NCBI RefSeq assembly: GCF_000718515.1
Contig: NZ_JNZS01000009.1
Location: 310,001 to 374,000, forward strand
DNA from: Micromonospora parva
GTDB taxonomy: Bacteria > Actinomycetota > Actinomycetes > Mycobacteriales > Micromonosporaceae
Reading direction: 5' to 3'
DNA: 64,000 bases
Part shown: piece after piece, positions 7,853 to 18,350 of the stretch
Layout of the letters: the number at the start of each line of letters is the position of its first letter
Numbering within the stretch: the first letter of the stretch is position 1
Made by a program: the position numbers and the translations under genes
Notes under the pieces: model-generated
Told to the model about the DNA's origin: nothing
Database searches by the model: none
The model's input: the letters and a program-made list of their open reading frames with translations, nothing else

Positions 7853-10231
7853 TCACAGCCCTTCGGCGACCGCGGCGGCGATCTTCAGCCAGGCGTCCCG
7901 GGTGGCCGAGGAGAGCCCGCCGTACCGGATCGGCTCGCCACTGTCGATGAGTCGCTCGTACGGGGCCAGCAGCACCGCCCGGGTGCGGGCCGCGAAGTGC
8001 TCCTGGATGGCCGGCAGGTCGATCTCCTTGCGGGACGGCGGCATCGACACCACCGTCACGGCCTGCCGGACCAGCCGTTGCCGGCCGCTCTGCTCCAGGT
8101 GGTCGAGCATCCGGGCCGCCGTCTCGGCGGAGTCGTTACGAGCCGACATCGTGACCACCAACTGGTCCGTGGCGTCCATCGACGCCTGCCAGTTCTGCGC
8201 CCGGACGTTGTTCCCGGTGTCCACGAAGATCAACTTGTAGAACCGGCTGACCACCTCACGGATCTCGGCGAACGCGGCGGCGGTCAACATCTCGCCACCG
8301 GTGGCCGACTCGTCCGAGGCCAGTACGTCGAACATCCCCTCGCCCTGGGAACGCACGTACTGCGACAGGTCACCCACCCGCCCGTGCGCGCCCTGGAACT
8401 GCCCGAGGTCACGCAGCATGTCCCGCACCGTGCGGGAGTGGAAGTCCTGCTGGGCGCGCATCCCCAGGGTGCCCTGGGTCTCGTTGTTGTCCCAGGCCAG
8501 CACGTAGCCGCCACGCTTCTGACCGAACGTCATCGCGAGCAGCAGGATCGCCACCGTCTTGCCCGCGCCACCCTTCGGGTTGACGACCGTCACCTGCCGC
8601 AGACCGCCGAAGTTGCGGCGCACCATCTCGATGTCCCGCTTGAGCTCCTGCTCGTGCCGGCCCGGGGCGAGCCGGAGCAGGCCCATCTTGTTGACCACCG
8701 CGCGTACACCCATGGTCGCCACCGGGTCGGCGGGTCGGACCTGGCGGCGTCGGGCGAAGTCCTCGGCGGTCGGCGCGGCGGTGTCCTCCGGTGTCCAGCT
8801 CGCGTCCGGGTACGCCGTCGCGTCCGGGTACCCCGGTGCCGGCACCCGGGTCACCCCGTCGGCCTCCTGGTACGGCTGCCCCGGCGTACCGGCGGGTGAA
8901 CCCTGCTGCCAGGGCGGTGGGTACCAACCCGGCGAGGGCGGGAACGGTCCCGGCGGTGGGGTCGCCGGCCCGGCCTGTGACGCGACGGGCGGCGGCGCGG
9001 GAGGGCCGGGCGGCGGGTAGCTGAACTGCGTCACGTCGGGCGGCGGCGGAATCTGCGCCGAGCCGGTCTGCCCGGGGACGGGCGGCTGCCCCGGGTGCGC
9101 CTGCGCGGGACCGACGTACGGGACGACGGGAGGCGGGGGCGGAATCGGAGGCGTCGCGCTGGCCTCGTCCTGGGCGGGTGCCGCTCCAGCCGGGCGTTGC
9201 GGCGGATACGCCCACGGCGACTCGGCGATCGGCCGCCCCGGCCCATCGGCGGGCCCGTCTGCACCGGGCCCGCCTGCCTGCGGTGCCGGTCCACCTGCCT
9301 GTGCGGCCGGCGTATTGGGGTGCGCTGTTGGTCCGCCGGCCTGCACCGTCGGTCCATTGGGCTGCGCTGTCGGTCCGTCGGGCTGTGGTGTCGGTCCGGC
9401 CGCTGCGCTGCCAGCGGCCGAGGGGGCTGCCGGCGCTGGGCCGGTGGTGCTCGGGCTGCCGGTGGTGCTCGGGCTGCCGGTGGTGTTCGGGCTGCCGGCG
9501 GACGCGGTGGCGGCGGGGACGGCCCGCTCGGTGGTCGCCGCGGTGGGGTCGGTGGCTGCGGGGCGATCCAGGGTGAAGGGCAGGTCCAGGTCGACACCCC
9601 CCGGCGCGACCGGAGCGGCGGTCGGAGCCCGGTCGCCGGGCGGTACGTGCGCCGCCTCGCCGGCCCGGCTGGCCACGTCGGGCGCGGCACCGGCCGCGTC
9701 GTGCGGGGCGGGTCGGCCGTCCCCCGGCGCGGGGGCGACGTTCGGAACCGCAGCGGCAGCGGTCGCGGGCAGGCCGGCGTCACCTGACCCGCCGTTGCTT
9801 CCGGGGCCGGGTGCCGGCGGTGTCGGCTGGCCACCGGTCGCTGGCGGCGGGGGCACGGCGGCCGGATCGGTCGCCGGTGGCCAGCTCGGCTGCGCCGGCG
9901 CCCAACCCGACCCGACGCCGGACGGGCCGCCGGGCCCCCAGCCGGGGGCCGGGACGGCGCCGGTGAGCGACGGGTAGTCCGACGGCGAGGGCGGTGACTG
10001 GGCCGGGGCGCCGGGCTGGCCGGGAACCGGCGGTCGCCCGATCGGAGGCGCGGCCACCGGTGGCGTGACCGGCGCTGTGACCGGCGACGGCCCACCCCGT
10101 TGCTCGGCGACCGCAGCCCAGGGCGGGGCGGTGCCCCGGTCGCCCGGATCCGGCGGCCAGAGTGGTTCGATGTCCCGCTCCGGCGCCGGCTGCTGGCCGG
10201 GCACCTGCGCCCGGTCGGCGTTCTCGTCCAT
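7853..10231 (-). CDS. Proline-rich protein with C-terminal MinD/ParA-like ATPase domain (EspI-like)
   Basis: A 792-residue protein. About the first 500 residues are low-complexity Pro/Ala/Gly/Thr sequence with repeated blocks such as SPSTTG and QPNGPTxQAGGP. The last ~245 residues form a SIMIBI-class ATPase domain with a deviant Walker A, NPKGGAGKT, near 548-556, a switch-like LAWDNNETQGTLGM, a Walker B-like LIFVDTGNN, and a final substrate-like module. The layout, long disordered Pro-rich arm plus ATPase, resembles EspI and related MinD-like proteins of ESX loci, but no ESX genes are visible here. It probably works at the membrane or nucleoid as a positioning ATPase. Start ATG is clear. It neighbours a degenerate lipid kinase and purA. 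Confidence 0.75.
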   Translation of the reverse strand: MDENADRAQVPGQQPAPERDIEPLWPPDPGDRGTAPPWAAVAEQRGGPSPVTAPVTPPVAAPPIGRPPVPGQPGAPAQSPPSPSDYPSLTGAVPAPGWGPGGPSGVGSGWAPAQPSWPPATDPAAVPPPPATGGQPTPPAPGPGSNGGSGDAGLPATAAAAVPNVAPAPGDGRPAPHDAAGAAPDVASRAGEAAHVPPGDRAPTAAPVAPGGVDLDLPFTLDRPAATDPTAATTERAVPAATASAGSPNTTGSPSTTGSPSTTGPAPAAPSAAGSAAAGPTPQPDGPTAQPNGPTVQAGGPTAHPNTPAAQAGGPAPQAGGPGADGPADGPGRPIAESPWAYPPQRPAGAAPAQDEASATPPIPPPPPVVPYVGPAQAHPGQPPVPGQTGSAQIPPPPDVTQFSYPPPGPPAPPPVASQAGPATPPPGPFPPSPGWYPPPWQQGSPAGTPGQPYQEADGVTRVPAPGYPDATAYPDASWTPEDTAAPTAEDFARRRQVRPADPVATMGVRAVVNKMGLLRLAPGRHEQELKRDIEMVRRNFGGLRQVTVVNPKGGAGKTVAILLLAMTFGQKRGGYVLAWDNNETQGTLGMRAQQDFHSRTVRDMLRDLGQFQGAHGRVGDLSQYVRSQGEGMFDVLASDESATGGEMLTAAAFAEIREVVSRFYKLIFVDTGNNVRAQNWQASMDATDQLVVTMSARNDSAETAARMLDHLEQSGRQRLVRQAVTVVSMPPSRKEIDLPAIQEHFAARTRAVLLAPYERLIDSGEPIRYGGLSSATRDAWLKIAAAVAEGL
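9441..9494. repeat. Three 18-bp tandem repeats inside the MinD-like gene
   Basis: Three head-to-tail copies of CCGGTGGTGCTCGGGCTG, the last with one base change. On the coding strand they encode six-residue Pro/Ser/Thr/Gly units in the disordered arm. Such repeats can change copy number by slippage without shifting frame. Confidence 0.8.
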
Positions 10232-10322
10232 TACGGCCCTCCCCAGTCCTCCTGCGAGGATAGGCCCATTCGCCGGGCAGGGCCGATCGGCGCAGGCGGG
10301 TCGGCCGGTCGATGCGTCGAGG

Positions 10323-12780
<2,458 letters not shown>

Positions 12781-12804
12781 CCCCACCCCCACCCCCCTTT
12801 CTGC

Positions 12805-12865
12805 GTTGATCATGAGGTTGACGGAGTGTTCGATCTACGAATGCCCCGTTAACCTCATGATCGAC
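12805..12865. repeat. Long palindrome after purA (copy 1 of GATCATGAGGTT type)
   Basis: Two 20-base arms, GTTGATCATGAGGTTGACGG and CCGTTAACCTCATGATCGAC, pair with only two G-T type mismatches across a 21-base loop. A near-copy lies at 13869-13928, on the other side of the next gene. It may act as a purA terminator, but the conserved sequence suggests a repeat family rather than just a stem. Confidence 0.75.
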
Positions 12866-12882
12866 GGGAGAGCTGGCGGGTT

Positions 12883-12903
12883 TTGTCCACAGGGTTATCC
12901 ACA
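12883..12903 (+). promoter_or_regulatory. Two DnaA boxes in the promoter of the AbiEi/DUF559 gene
   Basis: TTGTCCACA, the consensus DnaA box of high-GC actinobacteria, is followed after three bases by TTATCCACA, the classical consensus. Both are on the plus strand, 12 bases apart start to start, and end 32 bases before the gene. They are too few for a chromosomal origin, and no dnaA or dnaN is near. Confidence 0.65.
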
Positions 12904-12934
12904 GGGGTGGTCGGGTGGCTGGTGAACGGCCAGC

Positions 12935-13879
12935 GTGGTCGTCGTGGATCGTGCAGACCTTGTACGCGTCATCGCCGGCGACCAGGATGGCTTGATCACT
13001 CGAGCGCAGGCGTTGCGTGCCGGCTTCAGTCGACACGACATCGACCATCTGGTGACCGTCGGGCGGTGGCGACCACTCGCACGAGCGGTCTACCTGGTCC
13101 GCAGCCGCTCCATCGAATCACCGGACCGTCAGTGTCGTATCCGCGCCGCTGTGCTCTCGTTGGGCCCGCAGGCTCACGCGGTGTTCGGTACAGCGGCAGA
13201 GCTGCACGGCATTGCCGGTCTGCCGCGTCGCGACGAAATCCACGCGGCGCTTCCGGGCAGGGCGGCGAAGCTGGCGCGGGTGTCGGACCCTGCAATCGTG
13301 CTGCACCAACTCGAACACCCTCTGGGCGCCGTGGTGCAGGTGAACGGGATCGCGGCTACGGAGCCACGGCTGACCGTGTCCGAGATCATCCTGCGGGAGT
13401 GCCGGTACTCGGCGGTCTCGGTGCTCGATTCCGCCCTCAACCGGGGGCTACTCACGCCCGAATGCCTGGCAATCATTCCAGCGCTGATTCGAGGCCGACG
13501 TGGTGCGGTCGCAGCACGCGGCTACCTAGCTGAGGCGGATGGCCGGGCACAGTCGCCGCTGGAGACTCGCTCTCGACTGCGATGCGTCGACGGGGGAGTT
13601 CCACCGGACACGCTGCAGTTGGAGGTGCGTGACGACGACGGCTATCTGCTCGGCATCGGCGACCTGGGCTGGCGCGGTCCAAGGCTGATCGCCGAGGCGG
13701 ACGGCCGAGACGCGCACGGCACCCCGGAGGCCGCCTACGCCGACCGCCGTCGCCAGAACCGCCTGGTCAACGCCGGATGGACCATCCTCCGTTTCACCTG
13801 GCAGGACACCCTCCACCCCACCTACATCCCCCAAACGGTCCGCCAAGCGATCGCAGCCCTTCACGCCCGTCGATCATGA
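12935..13879 (+). CDS. AbiEi-like N-terminal domain plus DUF559/Vsr-like nuclease domain protein
   Basis: A 314-residue protein. The N-terminal third (DGLITRAQALRAGFSRHDIDHLVTVGRWRPLARAVY) is the winged-helix module found at the N-terminus of AbiEi-type antitoxins. The C-terminal third has a PD-(D/E)XK pattern like DUF559 and very-short-patch-repair nucleases: GIGDLGWRG, LIAEADGRDAHG, RRRQNRLVNAGWTILRFTW. Proteins of this fusion are common singletons in actinobacteria; no AbiEii-type toxin gene is adjacent. It starts at GTG (12935) or possibly the GTG nine bases later. The gene is boxed by two related palindromes, its stop codon lies inside the second, and two DnaA boxes precede it. Biological role unknown. 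Confidence 0.75.
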   Translation: MVVVDRADLVRVIAGDQDGLITRAQALRAGFSRHDIDHLVTVGRWRPLARAVYLVRSRSIESPDRQCRIRAAVLSLGPQAHAVFGTAAELHGIAGLPRRDEIHAALPGRAAKLARVSDPAIVLHQLEHPLGAVVQVNGIAATEPRLTVSEIILRECRYSAVSVLDSALNRGLLTPECLAIIPALIRGRRGAVAARGYLAEADGRAQSPLETRSRLRCVDGGVPPDTLQLEVRDDDGYLLGIGDLGWRGPRLIAEADGRDAHGTPEAAYADRRRQNRLVNAGWTILRFTWQDTLHPTYIPQTVRQAIAALHARRS

Positions 13880-13928
13880 GGTTAACCGGCCAGTGGATCA
13901 TCAGATGGCCCGTCAACCTCATGATCAA
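13869..13928. repeat. Long palindrome overlapping the AbiEi/DUF559 stop (copy 2)
   Basis: Arms of about 20 bases, GTCGATCATGAGGTTAACCG and its near-complement ending CCTCATGATCAAC, surround a 20-base loop. The gene's TGA is part of the left arm. Arms and part of the loop match copy 1 at 12805-12865. It lies 35 bases before the purD start. Confidence 0.75.
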
Positions 13929-13962
13929 CTAGGCTGGGGAGGGGGACAGTAGGATCTCGGGC

Positions 13963-15213
13963 GTGCGGGTTCTTTTGGTGGGTGGCGGTGGGCGGGAGCA
14001 TGCGCTCGCGCTCGGGTTGGCGGCGGACGCGGGCGTTTCGGCGGTGATTGCGGCACCGGGTAATCCGGGGATCGCGAGCGTGGCCGAGCTGCGGACGGTC
14101 ACTGCGACAGACCCGGCCGCGGTGGCGGCGCTGGCCGTGGAGACGGCGGCTGACCTGGTGGTGATCGGGCCGGAGGCGCCGCTGGTCGCCGGGGTCGCCG
14201 ATGCGGTCCGCGCCAAGGGCATCGCCGTGTTCGGTCCGTCCGGCGCGGCCGCCCAGCTGGAGGGCTCCAAGGCGTTCGCCAAGGACGTGATGACCGCCGC
14301 CGGTGTGCCGACCGCCCGGGCGTTCGTTTGCACGGACGAGGCGAGCACCGCTCGGGCGCTGGACGAGTTCGGCGCGCCGTACGTGGTGAAGGACGACGGG
14401 CTCGCCGCCGGCAAGGGCGTGGTGGTGACCGACGACCGGGCCGCCGCGCTGGCACACGCCAACGAGTGTGGCCGGGTCGTGGTCGAGGAGTTCCTCGACG
14501 GCCCGGAGGTCAGCCTCTTCGTGGTCACCGACGGCGAGGCGGCGCTGCCGCTGGTGCCGGCACAGGACTTCAAGCGGCTCGGCGACGGCGACACCGGGCC
14601 GAACACCGGTGGCATGGGCGCGTACGCACCGCTGCCCTGGGCCCCGGCTGGCCTGGTCGACGAGGTGATGCGCGACGTGGTGCACCCGACGCTGGCGGAG
14701 ATGCGCCGCCGGGGCACCCCGTTCGCCGGTCTGCTCTACGTGGGGCTCGCGATCACCGCCGCCGGCCCTCGGGTGATCGAGTTCAACGCGCGTTTCGGTG
14801 ACCCGGAGACCCAGGTGGTGCTCGCGCTGTTGGAGACGCCGCTGGGTGGGCTGCTGCACGCGGCGGCCACGGGCACGTTGGCCGAGCACCCGCCGCTGCG
14901 GTGGCGGGACGGCAGCGCCGTGACCGTGGTGCTCGCCGCGCCGGGTTATCCGGCCGCGCCGCGCACCGGTGACGTGATCACCGGCGCGGAGGGTCCGGGC
15001 ATCATCCACGCGGGCACCGCCCGCCGGGCCAGCGACGGCGCGTTGCTCTCCGCCGGCGGCCGGGTTCTCTGCGGTACGGCCACCGGCGCCGACCTGGCCG
15101 CCGCGCGGGACGCCGCGTACGCGCTGGTGGACGGGGTGGAATTGGCCGGCTCGCAGCACCGCACCGACATTGCCGCCGCCGCCATCGACGGCCGGATCAC
15201 GATTCCCGGCTGA
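13963..15213 (+). CDS. purD: Phosphoribosylamine-glycine ligase (GAR synthetase)
   Basis: ATP-grasp ligase for the second step of purine synthesis, coupling 5-phosphoribosylamine to glycine. The 416 residues start at the diagnostic [15 protein letters not shown] (from GTG) and contain the ATP-grasp segments [47 protein letters not shown] and [14 protein letters not shown]. The length is normal and the protein is single-domain, not fused to AIR synthetase or GAR formyltransferase. It has its own upstream region containing a palindrome and is followed after 61 bases by a sigma-factor gene. Confidence 0.96.
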   Translation: MRVLLVGGGGREHALALGLAADAGVSAVIAAPGNPGIASVAELRTVTATDPAAVAALAVETAADLVVIGPEAPLVAGVADAVRAKGIAVFGPSGAAAQLEGSKAFAKDVMTAAGVPTARAFVCTDEASTARALDEFGAPYVVKDDGLAAGKGVVVTDDRAAALAHANECGRVVVEEFLDGPEVSLFVVTDGEAALPLVPAQDFKRLGDGDTGPNTGGMGAYAPLPWAPAGLVDEVMRDVVHPTLAEMRRRGTPFAGLLYVGLAITAAGPRVIEFNARFGDPETQVVLALLETPLGGLLHAAATGTLAEHPPLRWRDGSAVTVVLAAPGYPAAPRTGDVITGAEGPGIIHAGTARRASDGALLSAGGRVLCGTATGADLAAARDAAYALVDGVELAGSQHRTDIAAAAIDGRITIPG

Positions 15214-15274
15214 AACCGGGCAACCCCCGGCCGCCCCGCCGCCGTTTGAGCGGTGAGACGAGGGGGTGGCCGGA

Positions 15275-15796
15275 ATGCCGGTCGATGTCGAGGGTTACCG
15301 CGACTACGTCGGTGCGCGGCTGGAGCCGCTGCGCCGCACGGCGTACCTGCTCTGCGGTGACTGGCACACGGCCGACGACCTGGTGTCGACGGCGCTGGTC
15401 AAGTTGCTCCGGCACTGGTCGCGGGTATCAGTCATGGCCAACCCGGACGCGTACGTCCGGCGGACCCTGCTGCGGGTCTGGCTGGACGAGCGGCGTCGGC
15501 CGTGGCGGCGGGAGGCCGCCTGGGCCGAGGTGCCGGACAGCGCGGTCGCGGCCACTGGCACCGACGGCGCGGCGGACCGCCTGACCATCCTCGCTCTGCT
15601 GGCCGAGCTGCCGCCGCGTCGCCGTGCGGTCCTCGTGCTGCGCTACTTCTGCGACCTGTCCGTCGAGGAGACCGCGCAGGAACTTGGCTGTACTCCGGGC
15701 ACCGTCAAGAGCCAGTCGGCGCGTGGTATCGAGGCGATGAGAGCCCGCCTCGCCCCGATGCCGGATCGAGTCGAGGAGGTACGCAACGATGGATGA
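15275..15796 (+). CDS. SigE-family ECF sigma factor (second copy)
   Basis: A 173-residue SigE-type sigma factor distinct from the one at 658-1137. Region 2 reads RRTAYLLCGDWHTADDLVSTALVKL; region 4 reads LPPRRRAVLVLRYFCDLSVEETAQELGCTPGTVKSQSARGI. ATG at 15275 has GAGGGGG nine bases upstream; a GTG nine bases earlier is a possible start. The last eight bases overlap the next gene, which encodes a membrane protein likely to control it. This is a typical arrangement for this sigma family in Micromonosporaceae. Confidence 0.88.
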   Translation: MPVDVEGYRDYVGARLEPLRRTAYLLCGDWHTADDLVSTALVKLLRHWSRVSVMANPDAYVRRTLLRVWLDERRRPWRREAAWAEVPDSAVAATGTDGAADRLTILALLAELPPRRRAVLVLRYFCDLSVEETAQELGCTPGTVKSQSARGIEAMRARLAPMPDRVEEVRNDG

Positions 15797-16574
15797 GCTT
15801 CACGACCAGCTGCGTGCGGCGGTCGCCCAGGCGCCGCCGACTCGGATCGACGTGGACGAACTGATCCTGGCCGACCGGCGTCGCCGCCAGCACCGGGCGT
15901 GGGCGTTGACCGGCTCCGGGGTTGCCGTGGCGATGATCGCATTGACGTCGACACTGGTCACCGGACCGTACCGGGACGCGCGGGAGCCGACGGCGAACAC
16001 CGGCCCGTCACTCTGTGCCCAGCCGAACGCGTCTGCCGGCGGGTCCGAGCCGCCGTTCGAGCGGTACGGCACGGCGCACCCGTTCCCGTCGGAGCCGCCG
16101 GCCGCCGCCGTGGTCCGACTGACCGTGGCGCTGCGCACCGCCCTGAGCGTCAACCTGCCTCGTGAGCTGACTGTCGATTCGGGGGTGCCCGGGTGTCCGC
16201 TGCCGCAGCTGTCGTACGAGCGCACGATAACGGGGTACGTCTACGGGGTGACGGTCAAGCTGTCCAGGGGTGGTGACCAGGGCGATCTGGTCATCGGGAT
16301 GCGTCCGACCCTCGGGGCGGTTCTTGGATGCCGGGCCGGCCCGTCCGGTAACGACTGTTCGGTCGAGCGGTTCCCGGACGGGACCGAGGCGGCCTCGGGT
16401 ACCGATGCCGACTCGGCGGGTGCCGGCTCCCTTACCGCGACGGTGCTGCGTCCCGATGGGACAACGGTGGTGGTCAAGCTGGATCAACCCGGTGCGTCCG
16501 TGGACCAGCTGTTGCTGACCGAGGATCAGCTGGTGACCATTGGCCGGTGGCCGGGTTTCAACCTGTACCCGTGA
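15789..16574 (+). CDS. Membrane-anchored protein coupled to the sigma factor, putative anti-sigma
   Basis: A 261-residue protein with a short acidic cytoplasmic N-terminus (MDELHDQLRAAVAQAPPTRI), one membrane helix (WALTGSGVAVAMIALTSTLV, about 38-57), and a ~200-residue exterior region with four cysteines. The first 35 residues resemble the N-terminal part of many proteins paired with SigE-type factors. The gene starts inside the sigma gene, so translation is coupled. No zinc-binding HxxxCxxC motif is seen, so the anti-sigma role is inferred from position and topology only. Confidence 0.6.
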   Translation: MDELHDQLRAAVAQAPPTRIDVDELILADRRRRQHRAWALTGSGVAVAMIALTSTLVTGPYRDAREPTANTGPSLCAQPNASAGGSEPPFERYGTAHPFPSEPPAAAVVRLTVALRTALSVNLPRELTVDSGVPGCPLPQLSYERTITGYVYGVTVKLSRGGDQGDLVIGMRPTLGAVLGCRAGPSGNDCSVERFPDGTEAASGTDADSAGAGSLTATVLRPDGTTVVVKLDQPGASVDQLLLTEDQLVTIGRWPGFNLYP

Positions 16575-16593
16575 GCGACGCGCTTCCCAACCG

Positions 16594-18156
16594 TCAGCCG
16601 TAGTAGCGGCGGAGTTCCCTGGTGAGCACCTTCCCGGTGGCATTGCGGGGCAGGTACTTCACGAAGATCACGTCCCGGGGCATGCTGAACCGGGCCAGGA
16701 AGTGCCTGACGTATTCGCGTACCGCCTCGGGGTCGAGCGTCTCCCCGGGGTGCAGGGCGAGGAACGCGGAGAGGCGCTGGCCGTAGTCGGGGTCGGGCAC
16801 GCCGATCACTGCCGCCTCGCGGACCTGTGGCAGTTGCGCGAGCAGGTCCTCCACCTCGGACGGGAAGACGTTCTCGCCGCCGGAGACGATCATGTCGTCG
16901 GCCCGGCCGTCGACGAAGAGCAGACCGTCGGCGGTGAGCCGGCCGAGGTCGCCGGTGTCGAGCAGGCCGTCGCGGGTTTCCCGGTTGGCACCGGAGGTGT
17001 AGCCCTCGAAGAGCATCTCGTTGCCGACGAAGATCCGCCCGACCTGTCCGTCCGGCACGGGTTGGCCGTCGTCGTCGAGTATCTGCAGTCTGGTGCCGTG
17101 CGGTGGACGACCGGCAGTGGTGGGCGCCTGGCGCAGGTCCCGGGGGTCGGCGATGGAGGCCCAGGAGACCTCGGTGGACCCGTAGAGGTTGTAGATGACG
17201 TCTCCGTAGACGTCCATGAACGTGGAGGCCAGCCCACCGGGCAGGGCGGAGCCGCTGACCGCGACCACGGTGAGTGGCGGGCGCGGGTCCGGCGGGGGCA
17301 CCTCCAGCAGTCGCTGCAGCATCACCGGTACGGCGAAGAGCGCGTTGCACCGGTGCGCGGTCAGGGCGGCGAGCGTGGCGGTCGGGTCGAAGCGACGGTG
17401 CAGCACGATGGTGGCCCGCAGCGCCAGGCAGACCTGGAGGGCGGCGAATCCCCAGGTGTGGAAGATCGGCGCGGCGATCATCACCCGGTCCCGGGCGTGC
17501 AGGGGGATGCGGTCGATGATGGACACCAGCGGGCCGAAGCCGCCGGGCGTGGGCCGTCGGGCGCCCTTGGGCGTGCCGGTGGTGCCGGAGGTGAGCACGA
17601 TGATCCGGCCGTCGCGTTCCGGCGGGTGCAGGTCGCCCGGGAGTGCCCCGGCCACCAGTTCCTCGCGGGCGCGTTCGTCGAGCCGGGTCAGTTCGGCGGG
17701 GAGGCCGAGGACGCGCTCGGTGAACTCGTCGTCGTGCACGAGTAGCCGCAGCCGCTGTTCCTCGGCGACGGTGCCCAGTTGGGCGGCGCTGAGCCCGGTG
17801 TTGACCAGCACGGCGTCGACGCCGAGCAGGGTGGCGGCGACGATGGTCTCGATCAGCCCGTGGTGGTTGCGGCAGAGCACGCCGATCCGGTCGCCGGCCT
17901 GGACGCCGAGCCCGGCCCGCATCGAGCGGGCCATCCGTTCGGCCCGGTCGAGCAGTTCGTGGTAGGTCAGCTCGACGCCGTCCTCGTCGATGACGGCTGG
18001 ACGGCCGGGGTCCCGGGCGGCTGCTTGGCGTAGCTCGCCTGCCAGGCTCCACCCCCACGTCCGCAACGCGTTGAGCTGCGAGGCGACCCGGATCGGGCTG
18101 CCGGGGGTGAGCAGCCCACGACGGGTCAGCGTGGCGACGATGAACGGCAGGTCCAT
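16594..18156 (-). CDS. AMP-dependent acyl-CoA synthetase (long-chain type)
   Basis: A 520-residue ANL-superfamily ligase that activates a carboxylic acid, probably a fatty acid, to its CoA thioester. The AMP-binding P-loop-like motif reads LTSGTTGTPKGARR, the A5 region YNLYGSTEVSWASI, the A7/A8 region LLDTGDLGRL and VDGRADDMIVSGGENVFPSE, and the catalytic lysine motif NATGKVLTREL lies at the extreme C-terminus. ATG at 18156 has AAGGAGG eight bases upstream; an earlier in-frame start is less likely. It lies downstream of the acyl-CoA dehydrogenase and SCP2 genes on the same strand, but a hairpin stands between. Confidence 0.88.
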   Translation of the reverse strand: MDLPFIVATLTRRGLLTPGSPIRVASQLNALRTWGWSLAGELRQAAARDPGRPAVIDEDGVELTYHELLDRAERMARSMRAGLGVQAGDRIGVLCRNHHGLIETIVAATLLGVDAVLVNTGLSAAQLGTVAEEQRLRLLVHDDEFTERVLGLPAELTRLDERAREELVAGALPGDLHPPERDGRIIVLTSGTTGTPKGARRPTPGGFGPLVSIIDRIPLHARDRVMIAAPIFHTWGFAALQVCLALRATIVLHRRFDPTATLAALTAHRCNALFAVPVMLQRLLEVPPPDPRPPLTVVAVSGSALPGGLASTFMDVYGDVIYNLYGSTEVSWASIADPRDLRQAPTTAGRPPHGTRLQILDDDGQPVPDGQVGRIFVGNEMLFEGYTSGANRETRDGLLDTGDLGRLTADGLLFVDGRADDMIVSGGENVFPSEVEDLLAQLPQVREAAVIGVPDPDYGQRLSAFLALHPGETLDPEAVREYVRHFLARFSMPRDVIFVKYLPRNATGKVLTRELRRYYG

Positions 18157-18309
18157 GCCGCAGACCTCCTTGGGGTGGTACGCGGACGGGGCAGCGGCTA
18201 CCCCGTCCATCAGGGCTTCTTTCTTTGATCATGCACTGGGCGCGGCTGAGGGCCCAGTTGGCGTCGGCGTGGGGTGACGAAGACGGCACAGATCGTGGAA
18301 TCCGGGCCG

Positions 18310-18346
18310 CGTCGGCCCGACCGGCGCGAAGGCGGTCGGGCCGACG
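18310..18346. terminator. Hairpin after the acyl-CoA dehydrogenase gene
   Basis: Perfect 14-bp inverted repeat (CGTCGGCCCGACCG and its complement) with a nine-base loop, four bases past the stop of the minus-strand dehydrogenase gene. It probably separates that operon from the acyl-CoA synthetase gene. Confidence 0.65.
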
Positions 18347-18350
18347 GCGG

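Noticed and set aside
12883..12903. Replication origin indicated by DnaA boxes
   Set aside because: Only two boxes, and no dnaA, dnaN, recF or rpmH nearby. An isolated TGTGGATAA inside the membrane-protein gene at 4374-4382 is also a chance match in coding sequence.
12935..13879. AbiE toxin-antitoxin pair
   Set aside because: The N-terminal module is AbiEi-like, but no AbiEii nucleotidyltransferase gene is adjacent and the C-terminus is nuclease-like, so it is not a standard pair.
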